A model generated the notes under the pieces. It was not told the DNA's origin and ran no database searches. It saw nothing but the letters and a program-made list of their open reading frames with translations. Source: Calliopsis andreniformis (taxonomy: Eukaryota; Arthropoda; Insecta; Hymenoptera; Andrenidae). Taken from it: a stretch of 64,000 nucleotides of DNA. Below, piece after piece: positions 39,953 through 52,176 of the stretch. The translations under genes and the position numbers were made by a program. Positions within the stretch are counted from its first letter, which is position 1. Each line of letters opens with the position of its first letter. The stretch spans positions 744,001 through 808,000 of the forward strand of contig NW_027480547.1 in assembly GCF_051401765.1 (NCBI RefSeq), written 5' to 3'.

Positions 39953-42900
39953 GGATTGAGGACTGGGGATTGAGGATTGAGGACGAGGACTGACGGTTGA
40001 GGATTGAAGATTGAGGATTGAGGATTGAGGATTGAGGATTGAGGATTGAGTATTGAGGATTGAAGATTGGGTATTGAGTATTGAGGATTGATGATTGAAG
40101 ACTGAGTATTGAGGATTGAAGATTGAGGATAGAGGATTCAGGATTGAGGATCGAGGATCATGGCTGAGGGTTGAGGATTGAGGATTGAGGATTGAGGATT
40201 GAAGATTGAGTATTGGGGATTGAGGATTGAGGATTGACGATTGAGTATTGGAGATTGAGGATTGATGATTGAGGATTGAGGATTGAGGATTGAGGACTGG
40301 GGATTGAGGATTGAGGACGAGGACTGACGGTTGAGGATTGAAGATTGAGGATTGAGGATTGAGGATGAGGGCTGAGGGTTGAGGATTGAGGATTGAGGAT
40401 TGAGGATTGAAGATTGAGTATTGGGGATTGAGGATTGAGGATTAACGATTGAGTATTGAAGTTTGAGGATTGATGATTGAGGATTGAGGATTGAGGATTG
40501 AGGACTGAGGATAGAGTATTGAAGATTGTTGATTGATGATTGACGATTGTGGACTGAGGATTGAGGATTGATTATTGAGCTTTGGGAATTGAAGATTGTG
40601 GACTGGGGATAGAGGATTGAATATTGAGGATTAAGGATAGAGTATTGGGGATTGAGGATCAAGGATAGGAGATTGATTATTGAGGATTGAAGATTGAGGA
40701 TTAAGGTTTGAGGATTGAGCATTGAGAATTGAGGATGACGACTGAGGGTTGAGGATTGAGGTATGAGGAATGAGGATTGCGGATTGAGGATCGAGGATTG
40801 AGGATTGAGGATTGAGTATTGGAGATTGAGGATTGATGACTGAGGACTGTGGATTGAGGTTTGAGGAACGAGGATTGAGGATTGAGTATTGAGGATTGAG
40901 GACTGAGGACGAGGACTGACGGTTGAGGATTGAAGATTGAGGATTGAGGATTGAGGATTGAGGATTGAGGATTGAGGATTGAGGATTGAGGATTGAAGAT
41001 TGATTATTGAGGATTGAATATTGAGGATTGAGGATTGAGGGTTGAGGATTGAGGATTGAAGATTCAGGATTGGGGATTGAGGATTGGCGATTGAGGATTG
41101 ACGATTGAGGATTGAGTATTGAGGATTGAGAATTGAGGATTGAGGATTGAAGATTGTGTATTGAGGTTTGAGGACTGGGGATTGAGGATTGAAGATTAAG
41201 GATTACCGATTGAGGATTGGGGATTGAGGATCTAGGATTGGAGATTGATTATTGAGGATCGAAGATTGAGAATTGAGGATTGAGGATTGAGAATTGAGAA
41301 TTGAGGATGAGGACAGGGGGTTGAGGATTGAGGTTTGAGGAATGAGGATTGAGGATTGAGGATTGAGGATTGAGGATTGAGGATTGAGGATTGAGCATTG
41401 AAGATTGAGGATTGATGATTCAGGATTGAGGATTGAGGATTGAGGATTGAGTGTTGAAGATTGAGGATTGATGATTGTGGATTGAGGATTGAGGATCGAA
41501 GATTGAGGATTGAGGATTGAGGATTGAGGATTGAGGGTTGAGGATTGAGGATCGAAGATTGAGGATTGAGGATTGAGGATTGAGGATTGCGGGTTGATGA
41601 ATGAGTGTTGAAGATTGAGGATTGATGATTGAGGATTGAGGATTGAGGATTGAGGATTGAGGATTGAGGATTGAAGATTGAGGATTGGGGATTGAGGATT
41701 GAGGAGTGGGAATCGAAGATTGAGTATTGAGGTTTGAGGACTGAGGATTGACGGTTGAGGATTGAGTGTTGAGAATTGATGTTTGAGGATCGAGATTTGA
41801 TTAATGAATATTGTGGATTGAGTATTGAATCATGAGAATTTGGGATATTCTATTGAGTATTGAGAATTGAGGACTGATGGTTGAATATTGAGAATTGATG
41901 GTTGATGGTTGTGTGTTGAATATTGAGGATTGAGTATTGAGGATTGAAGATTGAGTATTGAGGATTGAAGGTTGATGATTGAGGATTGAGGATTGATGAT
42001 TGAGGATTGAGGATTGAGGATTGGCTATTGAGGATTGATGATTGAAGACTGAGTATTGAGGATTGATGATTGAGGATTGAGGATTCAGGATTGAGGATCG
42101 AGGATCAGGGCTGAGGGTTGAGGATTGAGGATTGAGGATTGACGGTTGAAGATTGAGTATTGATGATTGAGGATTGAGGATTGACGATTGAGTATTGAAG
42201 ATTGAGGATTGATGATTGAGGATTGAGGATTGAGGATTGAGGACTGAGGATTGAGTATTGAAGATTGTTGATTGATGATTGACGATTGAGGACTGAGGAT
42301 TGAGGATTGATTATTGAGCTTTGGGGATTGAAGATTGTGGACTGGGGATAGAGGATTGAATATTGAGGATTAAGCATAGAGTTTTGGGGATTGGGGATCT
42401 AGGATAGGAGATTGATTATTGAGAATTGAAGATTGAGGATTGAGGATTGAGGATTGATTATTGAGAATTGAGGATGAGGACTGAGGGTTGAGGATTGAGG
42501 TTTGAGGAATGAGGATTGAGGATTGAGGATTGAGGAATGAGGATTGAGTATTGAAGATTGAGGATTGATGACAGAGGATTGAGGATTGAGGATTGATGAT
42601 TGAGGATTGAGGATTGAAGATTGAGTATGGAGGATTGAAGATTGAGTATTGAGGATTGAGGATCGAAGATTGAGGACTGAGGACTGAGGATAGAGGATTG
42701 AGAATTGAGGGTTGAGGATTGAGGATTGAAGATTGAGAATTGGGTATTGAGGATTGAAGAATGAGGATTGAGGATTGAGGGTTGAGGATTGAGGATTGAA
42801 GATTGAATATTGAGGATAGATGACTGACGATTGAGGATTGAGGATTGAGGATTGAGGATTGAGGATTGAGGACTGAGGATTGAGAATTGAGGATTGAAGA

Positions 42901-45499
42901 TTGAAGATTGAGTATTGGGGATTGAAGGTTGAGGATTCAGGATTGAGGATTGAGGATTGACGATGAGGGCTGTGGGTTGAGGATTGAGGTTTGAGGACTG
43001 AGGGCTGAGGATTGAGGACTGAGAATTGAGGACTGAGGATTGAGGATTGAAGATTGAGGATTGGGTATTGAGGATTGAAGAATGAGGATTGAGGATTGAG
43101 GATTGAGGATTGAGGATTGTGGATTGAGGTTTGAATATTGACGATTAAGGATTGAGGATTGAGTACTGAGGATTGAAGATTGAGGGTTGAGGATTGAGTA
43201 TTGATGATTGAGGATTGAGGATTCAGGATTAAGGATTGAGTATTGAGGATTGATGATTGAAGACTGAGTATTGAGGATTGAAGATTGAGGATTGAGGATT
43301 CAGGATTGAGGATCGAGGATCAGGGCTGAGGGTTGAGGATTGAGGATTGAGGATTGAGGATTGAAGATTGAGTATTTGGGATTGAGGATTGAGGATTGAC
43401 GATTGAGTATTGGAGATTGAGGATTGATGATTGAGGATTGAGGATTGAGGATTGAGGACGGGGGATTGAGGATTGAGGACGAGGACTGACGGTTGAGGAT
43501 TGAAGATTGAGGATTGAGGATTGAGGATGGAGGATTGAGGATTGAGTGTTGAGGATTGAAGATTGAGTATTGAGTATTGAGGATTGATGATTGAAGACTA
43601 AGTATTGAGGATTGAAGATTGAGGATTGAGGATTCAGGATTGAGGATCGAGGATCAGGGCTGAGGGTTGAGGATTGAGGATTGTGGATTGAGGATTGAAG
43701 ATTGAGTATTGGGGATTGAGGATTGAGGATTGACGATTGAGTATTGGAGATTGAGGATTGATGATTGAGGATTGAGGATTGAGGATTGAGGACTGGGGAT
43801 TGAGGATTGAGGACGAGGACTGACGGTTGAGGATTGAAGATTGAGGATTGAGGATTGAGGATGAGGGCTGAGGGTTGAGGATTGAGGATTGAGGATTGAG
43901 GATTGAAGATTGAGTATTGGGGATTGAGGATTGAGGATTAACGATTGAGTATTGAAGTTTGAGGATTGATGATTGAGGATTGAGGACTGAGGATTGAGGA
44001 CTGAGAATAGAGTATTGAAGATTGTTGATTGATGATTGACGATTGTGGACTGAGGATTGAGGATTGATTATTGAGCTTTGGGAATTGAAGATTGTGGACT
44101 GGGGATAGAGGATTGAATATTGAGGATTAAGGATAGAGTATTGGGGATTGAGGATCAAGGATAGGAGATTGATTATTGAGGATTGAAGATTGAGGATTAA
44201 GGATTGAGGATTGAGAATTGATAATTGAGGATGACGACTGAGGGTTGAGGATTGAGGTATGAGGAATGAGGATTGCGGATTGAGGATTGAGGATTGAGGA
44301 TTGAGTATTGGAGATTGAGGATTGATGACTGAGGACTGTGGATTGAGGTTTGAGGAACGAGGATTGAGGATTGAGGATTGAGGATTGAGGACTGAGGACG
44401 AGGACTGACGGTTGAGGATTGAAGATTGAGGATTGAGGATTGAGGATTGAGGATTGAGGATTGAGGATTGAGGATTGAAGATTGATTATTGAGGATTGAA
44501 TATTGAGGATTGAGGATTGAGGGTTGAGGATTGACGATTGAAGATTCAGGATTGGGGATTGAGGATTGGCGATTGAGGATTGACGATTGAGGATTGAGTA
44601 TTGAGGATTGAGAATTGAGGATTGAGGATTGAAGATTGTGTATTGAGGATTGAGGACTGGGGATTGAGGATTGAAGATTAAGGATTGCCGATTGAGGATT
44701 GGGGATTGAGGATCTAGGATTGGAGATTGATTATTGAGGATTGAAGATTGAGAATTGAGGATTGAGGATTGAGAATTGAGAATTGAGGATGAGGACAGAG
44801 GGTTGAGGATTGAGGTTTGAGGAATGAGGATTGAGGATTGAGGATTGAGGATTGAGGATTGAGGATTGAGGATTGAAGATTGAGCATTGAGGGTTGATGA
44901 TTGAGTGTTGAAGATTGAGGATTGAAGATTGAGGATTGAGGATTGAGGATTGAGGATTGAGGATTGAGGATTGCAGATTGAGGATTGGGGATTGAGGATT
45001 GAGGATTGAGAATCGAAGATTCAGTATTGAGGATTGAAGATTGAGGATTGAGGACTGAGGATTGAGGTTTGAGGATTGAGGACTGAGGATTGAGGATCGA
45101 ATGTTGAGTATTGAGGATTGAAGATTGAGGACTGAGGATTGAGGTTTGAGGAATGAGGATTGAGGATTGAGGATTGAGGATTGAGGATTGAGGATTGAGT
45201 GTTGAAGATGGAGGATTGATGATTGAGGATTGAGGATTGAGTATTGGGGATTGAGGATTGAGTATTGAAGATTGAGGATTGATGGTTCAGTATTGAGGAT
45301 TGAGGATTGAGGATTGAGTGTTGAAGATTGAGGATTGATGATTGAGGATTGAGTATTGAGGATCGGGGATTGAGGATTGATGATTCAGGATTGAGGATTG
45401 AGGATTGAGTATTGAGTGTTGAAAATTGAGGATTGATGATTGAGGATTGAGGATTGAGGATCGAAGATTGAGGATTGAGGATTGAAGATTGAGGATTGA
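39953..45499. repeat. 5,547-bp tandem duplication, unit 2
   Basis: Unit 2 follows unit 1 directly. The junction near 39,953 joins an M3 stretch (gaagattgaggattgag) to the linker that begins gaggactgggg; the ordinary M3 continuation gggttgatgaatgag is found instead after 45,499. Sequence from about 40,680 to 45,499 is nearly identical to unit 1. The first 0.7 kb (39,953-40,680) carries some variants of the 38.1-38.6 kb cassette, such as gatcaagg near 40,658 where 35,110 has gatctagg. This suggests gene conversion or a more complex exchange at the left edge. Its right half is also the left part of the 9,051-bp copy A, so this duplication was in place before the 9,051-bp unit was copied. Confidence 0.75.
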
Positions 45500-47430
45500 G
45501 GGTTGATGAATGAGTGTTGATGTTTGAGGACTGCTGATTGACGATTGAGGATTGAGGATTGAGGATTGAGGATTGAGGATTGAAGATTGAGGATTGGGGA
45601 TTGAGGATTGAGGAGTGGGATTCGAAGATTGAGTATTGAGGTTTGAGGACTGAGGATTGAGGGTTGAGGATTGAGGATTGAGGATTGACGCTTCAGGATA
45701 GAGGATTGAGGATGGAGGATTGAAGGGAGAGGACCGAGTGTTGAGGATTGAGTGTTGAGAATTGATGTTTGAGGATCGGGATTTGATTAATGAATATTGT
45801 GGATTGAGTATTGAATCATGAGAATTTGGGATATTCTATTGAGTATTGAGAATTGAGGATTGATGGTTGAATATTGACAATTGATCGTTGATGGTTGTGT
45901 GTTGAATATTGAGGATTGAGTATTGAGGATTGAAGATTGAGTATTGAGGATTGAAGGTTGATGATTGAGGATTGAGTATTGATGATTGAGGATTGAGGAT
46001 TGAGGATTAAGGATTGGGTATTGAGGATTGATAATTGAAGACTGAGTATTGAGGATTGAAGATTGAGGATTGAGGATTCAGGATTGAGGATCGAGGATCA
46101 GGGTTGAGGGTTGAGGATTGAGGATTGAGGATTGAGGATTGAAGATTGAGTATTGGGGATTGGGGATTGAGGGTTGACGATTGAGTATTGATGATTGAGG
46201 ATTGATGATTGAGGATTGAGGATTGAGGATTGAGGACTGGGGAATGAGGATTGAGGACGAGGACTGACGGTTGAGGACTGAAGATTGAGGATTGAGTGTT
46301 GAGGATTGAGGATCGAAGATTGAGTATTGAGGATTGAAGAATGAGGTTTGAGGATTGAGGATTGAGGATGGAGGATGAGGGCTGATGCTTGAGGATTGAG
46401 GTTTGAGTATTGAATACTGAGAATCCAGGATATTCTATTGAGTATTGGGAATTGAGGATCGAAGGTTGAGTATTGAGGATTGAGGATTGAGCATTGAAGA
46501 TTGAGGATTGATGATTCAGGATTGAGGATTGAGGATTGAGTATTGAGTGTTGAAAATTGAGGATTGATGATTGAGGATTGAGGATTGAGGATCGAAGATT
46601 GAGGATTGAGGATTGAAGATTGAGGATTGAGGGTTGATGAATGAGTGTTGATGATTGAGGATTGATGATTGACGATTGAGGATTGAGGATTGAGGATTGA
46701 GGATTGAGGATTGAGGATTGAAGATTGAGGATTGGGGATTGAGGATTGAGGAGTGGGATTCGAAGATTGAGTATTGAGGTTTGAGGACTGAGGATTGAGG
46801 GTTGAGGATTGTGGATTGAGGATTGACGCTTCAGGATAGAGGATTGAGGATGGAGGATTGAAGGGAGAGGACCGAGTGTTGAGGATTGAGTGTTGAGAAT
46901 TGATGTTTGAGGATCGGGATTTTATTAATGAATATTGTGGATTGAGTATTGAATCATGAGTATTTGGGATATTCTATTGAGTATTGAGAATTGAGTATTG
47001 ATGGTTGAATATTGAGAATTGATGGTTGATGGTTGTTTGTTGAATATTGAGGATTGAGTATTGAGGATTGAAGATTTAGTATTGAGGATTGAAGGTTGAT
47101 GATTGAGGATTGAGTATTGATGATTGAGGATTGAGGATTGAGGATTAAGGATTGAGTATTGAGGATTGATGATTGAAGACTGAGTATTGAGGATTGAAGA
47201 TTGAGGATTGAGGATTCAGGATTGAGGATCGAGGATCAGGGCTGAGGGTTGAGGATTGAGGATTGAGGATTGAGGATTGAAGATTGAGTATTGGGGATTG
47301 AGGATTGAGGATTGACGATTGAGTATTGGAGATTGAGGATTGATGATTGAGGATTGAGGATTGAGGATTGAGGACTGGGGATTGAGGATTGAGGACGAGG
47401 ACTGACGGTTGAGGATTGAAGATTGAGGAT

Positions 47431-48113
47431 TGAGGATTGAGGATTGAGGATTGAGGATTGAGTATTGAGGATTGAAGATTGGGTATTGAGTATTGAGGAT
47501 TGATGATTGAAGACTGAGTATTGAGGATTGAAGCTTGAGGATTGAGGATTCAGGATTGAGGATCGAGGATCATGGCTGAGGGTTGAGGATTGAGGATTGA
47601 GGATTGAGGATTGAAGATTGAGTATTGGGGATTGAGGATTGAGGATTGACGATTGAGTATTGGAGATTGAGGATTGATGATTGAGGATTGAGGATTGAGG
47701 ATTGAGGACTGGGGATTGAGGATTGAGGACGAGGACTGACGGTTGAGGATTGAAGATTGAGGATTGAGGATTGAGGATGAGGGCTGAGGGTTGAGGATTG
47801 AGGATTGAGGATTGAGGATTGAAGATTGAGTATTGGGGATTGAGGATTGAGGATTAACGATTGAGTATTGAAGTTTGAGGATTGATGATTGAGGATTGAG
47901 GATTGAGGATTGAGGACTGAGGATAGAGTAATGAAGATTGTTGATTGATGATTGACGATTGTAGACTGAGGATTGAGGATTGATTATTGAGCTTTGGGGA
48001 TTGAAGATTGTGGACTGGGGATAGAGGATTGAATATTGAGGATTAAGCATAGAGTTTTGGGGATTGGGGATCTAGGATAGGAGATTGATTATTGAGAATT
48101 GAAGATTGAGGGT
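47431..48113. repeat. 683-bp tandem duplication, unit 1
   Basis: Marked by the rare variant gaagcttg (a HindIII site) at 47531 and again at 48214, exactly 683 bp apart. The pair recurs in copy B at 56582 and 57265. The unit carries linker plus most of an R module. Near 48,030-48,110 it has the gcatagagttttgggg variants of the R form seen near 36.8 and 42.4 kb. Confidence 0.8.
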
Positions 48114-48660
48114 TGAGGATTGAGGATTGAGGATTGAGGATTGAGTATTGAGGATTGAAGATTGGGTATTGAGTATTGAGGATTGATGATTGAAGACTGA
48201 GTATTGAGGATTGAAGCTTGAGGATTGAGGATTCAGGATTGAGGATCGAGGATCATGGCTGAGGGTTGAGGATTGAGGATTGAGGATTGAGGATTGAAGA
48301 TTGAGTATTGGGGATTGAGGATTGAGGATTGACGATTGAGTATTGGAGATTGAGGATTGATGATTGAGGATTGAGGATTGAGGATTGAGGACTGGGGATT
48401 GAGGATTGAGGACGAGGACTGACGGTTGAGGATTGAAGATTGAGGATTGAGGATTGAGGATGAGGGCTGAGGGTTGAGGATTGAGGATTGAGGATTGAGG
48501 ATTGAAGATTGAGTATTGGGGATTGAGGATTGAGGATTAACGATTGAGTATTGAAGTTTGAGGATTGATGATTGAGGATTGAGGATTGAGGATTGAGGAC
48601 TGAGGATAGAGTAATGAAGATTGTTGATTGATGATTGACGATTGTGGACTGGGGATAGAG
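48114..48660. repeat. 683-bp tandem duplication, unit 2, with a 49-bp internal deletion
   Basis: Restarts the linker after 48,113 and follows unit 1 to 48,640. There gattgtggactg passes straight to gggatagagg, losing the R segment with the cttt-ggg phase break. The missing piece is 49 bp, seven heptamers, and lies between two copies of the 12-mer gattgtggactg. The same deletion is in copy B at about 57,691-57,702. Confidence 0.78.
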
Positions 48661-49970
48661 GATTGAATATTGAGGATTAAGGATAGAGTACTGGGGATTG
48701 AGGATCTAGGATAGGAGATTGATTATTGAGGATTGAAGATTGAGGATTAAGGTTTGAGGATTGAGCATTGAGAATTGAGGATGACGACTGAGGGTTGAGG
48801 ATTGAGGTATGAGGAATGAGGATTGCGGATTGAGGATCGAGGATTGAGGATTGAGGATTGAGTATTGGAGATTGAGGATTGATGACTGAGGACTGTGGAT
48901 TGAGGTTTGAGGAACGAGGATTGAGGATTGAGTATTGAGGATTGAGGACTGAGGACGAGGACTGACGGTTGAGGATTGAAGATTGAGGATTGAGGATTGA
49001 GGATTGAGGATTGAGGATTGAGGATTGAGGATTGAGGATTGAAGATTGATTATTGAGGATTGAATATTGAGGATTGAGGATTGAGGGTTGAGGATTGAGG
49101 ATTGTGTATTGAGGATTGAGGACTGGGGATTGAGGATTGAAGATTAAGGATTACCGATTGAGGATTGGGGATTGAGGATCTAGGATTGGAGATTGATTAT
49201 TGAGGATCGAAGATTGAGAATTGAGGATTGAGGATTGAGAATTGAGAATTGAGGATGAGGACAGGGGGTTGAGGATTGAGGTTTGAGGAATGAGGATTGA
49301 GGATTGAGGATTGAGGATTGAGGATTGAGGATTGAGGATTGAGCATTGAAGATTGAGGATTGATGATTCAGGATTGAGGATTGAGGATTGAGGATTGAGT
49401 GTTGAAGATTGAGGATTGATGATTGTGGATTGAGGATTGAGGATCGAAGATTGAGGATTGAGGATTGAGGATTGAGGATTGAGGGTTGAGGATTGAGGAT
49501 CGAAGATTGAGGATTGAGGATTGAGGATTGAGGATTGCGGGTTGATGAATGAGTGTTGAAGATTGAGGATTGATGATTGAGGATTGAGGATTGAGGATTG
49601 AGGATTGAGGATTGAGGATTGAAGATTGAGGATTGGGGATTGAGGATTGAGGAGTGGGAATCGAAGATTGAGTATAGAGGTTTGAGGACTGAGGATTGAC
49701 GGTTGAGGATTGAGTGTTGAGAATTGATGTTTGAGGATCGAGATTTGATTAATGAATATTGTGGATTGAGTATTGAATCATGAGAATTTGGGATATTCTA
49801 TTGAGTATTGAGAATTGAGGACTGATGGTTGAATATTGAGAATTGATGGTTGATGGTTGTGTGTTGAATATTGAGGATTGAGTATTGAGGATTGAAGATT
49901 GAGTATTGAGGATTGAAGGTTGATGATTGAGGATTGAGGGTTGATGATTGAGGATTGAGGATTGAGGATT

Positions 49971-51073
49971 GGCTATTGAGGATTGATGATTGAAGACTGA
50001 GTATTGAGGATTGATGATTGAGGATTGAGGATTCAGGATTGAGGATCGAGGATCAGGGCTGAGGGTTGAGGATTGAGGATTGAGGATTGACGGTTGAAGA
50101 TTGAGTATTGGTGATTGAGGATTGAGGATTGACGATTGAGTATTGAAGATTGAGGATTGATGATTGAGGATTGAGGATTGAGGATTGAGGACTGAGGATT
50201 GAGTATTGAAGATTGTTGATTGATGATTGACGATTGAGGACTGAGGATTGAGGATTGATTATTGAGCTTTGGGGATTGAAGATTGTGGACTGGGGATAGA
50301 GGATTGAATATTGAGGATTAAGCATAGAGTTTTGGGGATTGGGGATCTAGGATAGGAGATTGATTATTGAGAATTGAAGATTGAGGATTGAGGATTGAGG
50401 ATTGATTATTGAGAATTGAGGATGAGGACTGAGGGTTGAGGATTGAGGTTTGAGGAATGAGGATTGAGGATTGAGGATTGAGGAATGAGGATTGAGTATT
50501 GAAGATTGAGGATTGATGACAGAGGATTGAGGATTGAGGATTGATGATTGAGGATTGAGGATTGAAGATTGAGTATGGAGGATTGAAGATTGAGTATTGA
50601 GGATTGAGGATCGAAGATTGAGGACTGAGGACTGAGGATAGAGGATTGAGAATTGAGGGTTGAGGATTGAGGATTGAAGATTGAGAATTGGGTATTGAGG
50701 ATTGAAGAATGAGGATTGAGGATTGAGGATTGAGGATTGAGGATTGAAGATTGAATATTGAGGATAGATGACTGACGATTGAGGATTGAGGATTGAGGAT
50801 TGAGGATTGAGGATTGAGGACTGAGGATTGAGAATTGAGGATTGAAGATTGAAGATTGAGTATTGGGGATTGAAGGTTGAGGATTCAGGATTGAGGATTG
50901 AGGATTGACGATGAGGGCTGTGGGTTGAGGATTGAGGTTTGAGGACTGAGGGCTGAGGATTGAGGATTGAGAATTGAGGACTGAGGATTGAGGATTGAAG
51001 ATTGAGGATTGGGTATTGAGGATTGAAGAATGAGGATTGAGGATTGAGGATTGAGGATTGAGGATTGTGGATT
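49971..51073. repeat. 1,103-bp tandem duplication at the end of higher-order copy A
   Basis: Begins at ggctattg (49971) and is repeated from 51074, so the junction of the 9,051-bp repeat is also the junction of a 1,103-bp tandem pair. The same pair recurs at 59022/60125. The segment is collinear with 42023-43125 (offset 7,948). It contains the gatgacagagg and gatgagggctgtggg variants of the divergent linker. Confidence 0.85.
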
Positions 51074-52176
51074 GGCTATTGAGGATTGATGATTGAAGAC
51101 TGAGTATTGAGGATTGATGATTGAGGATTGAGGATTCAGGATTGAGGATCGAGGATCAGGGCTGAGGGTTGAGGATTGAGGATTGAGGATTGACGGTTGA
51201 AGATTGAGTATTGGTGATTGAGGATTGAGGATTGACGATTGAGTATTGAAGATTGAGGATTGATGATTGAGGATTGAGGATTGAGGATTGAGGACTGAGG
51301 ATTGAGTATTGAAGATTGTTGATTGATGATTGACGATTGAGGACTGAGGATTGAGGATTGATTATTGAGCTTTGGGGATTGAAGATTGTGGACTGGGGAT
51401 AGAGGATTGAATATTGAGGATTAAGCATAGAGTTTTGGGGATTGGGGATCTAGGATAGGAGATTGATTATTGAGAATTGAAGATTGAGGATTGAGGATTG
51501 AGGATTGATTATTGAGAATTGAGGATGAGGACTGAGGGTTGAGGATTGAGGTTTGAGGAATGAGGATTGAGGATTGAGGATTGAGGAATGAGGATTGAGT
51601 ATTGAAGATTGAGGATTGATGACAGAGGATTGAGGATTGAGGATTGATGATTGAGGATTGAGGATTGAAGATTGAGTATGGAGGATTGAAGATTGAGTAT
51701 TGAGGATTGAGGATCGAAGATTGAGGACTGAGGACTGAGGATAGAGGATTGAGAATTGAGGGTTGAGGATTGAGGATTGAAGATTGAGAATTGGGTATTG
51801 AGGATTGAAGAATGAGGATTGAGGATTGAGGATTGAGGATTGAGGATTGAAGATTGAATATTGAGGATAGATGACTGACGATTGAGGATTGAGGATTGAG
51901 GATTGAGGATTGAGGATTGAGGACTGAGGATTGAGAATTGAGGATTGAAGATTGAAGATTGAGTATTGGGGATTGAAGGTTGAGGATTCAGGATTGAGGA
52001 TTGAGGATTGACGATGAGGGCTGTGGGTTGAGGATTGAGGTTTGAGGACTGAGGGCTGAGGATTGAGGATTGAGAATTGAGGACTGAGGATTGAGGATTG
52101 AAGATTGAGGATTGGGTATTGAGGATTGAAGAATGAGGATTGAGGATTGAGGATTGAGGATTGAGGATTGTGGATT
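51074..52176. repeat. 1,103-bp tandem duplication, second unit (start of copy B)
   Basis: Second unit of the 1,103-bp pair. It runs on at about 52,163 into gtggattgaggtttgaat, whereas the preceding unit stops at gtggatt. Open frames of 90 codons on the minus strand at 50053-50325 and 51156-51428 are the translated shadow of this duplication, with identical heptapeptide text. Confidence 0.83.

Larger units (their letters stand above)
42023..51073. repeat. 9,051-bp higher-order repeat, copy A
   Basis: First full copy of a higher-order repeat whose period is exactly 9,051 bp (1,293 heptamers). The period is fixed by independent anchors: P-module anchors 44324/53375 and 48881/57932, M3 islands 45831/54882, 46430/55481, 46969/56020 and 49793/58844, and the ggctattg motif 42023/51074. 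The order inside is linker, R, P (44324), S without Q, M3 subtypes a, b, c, R variants duplicated at 683 bp, P (48881), M3 subtype d and a 1,103-bp terminal segment. Copy A differs from B by scattered substitutions, for example gacggggg near 43449 where B has gactggag, and tgatgatt near 42163 where B has ggtgatt. Its left part overlaps the older 5,547-bp duplication. Confidence 0.88.

Noticed and set aside
40138..40722. Longest open frame on the minus strand (194 codons) and thirteen similar ones (90-174 codons) at 5087, 36558, 38087, 42105, 43634, 47550, 50053, 51156, 52685, 56601, 59104, 60207 and 61736
   Set aside because: They are the translated heptamer (SILNPQS repeated). The perfect repeat has no stop on this strand in any frame, so their length is expected without selection. 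Several start at TTG rather than ATG (for example those ending at 5542 and 38611). The frames are closed only by chance tta, cta or tca variants. No promoter, ribosome-binding context, domain or non-repeat residue pattern is present.
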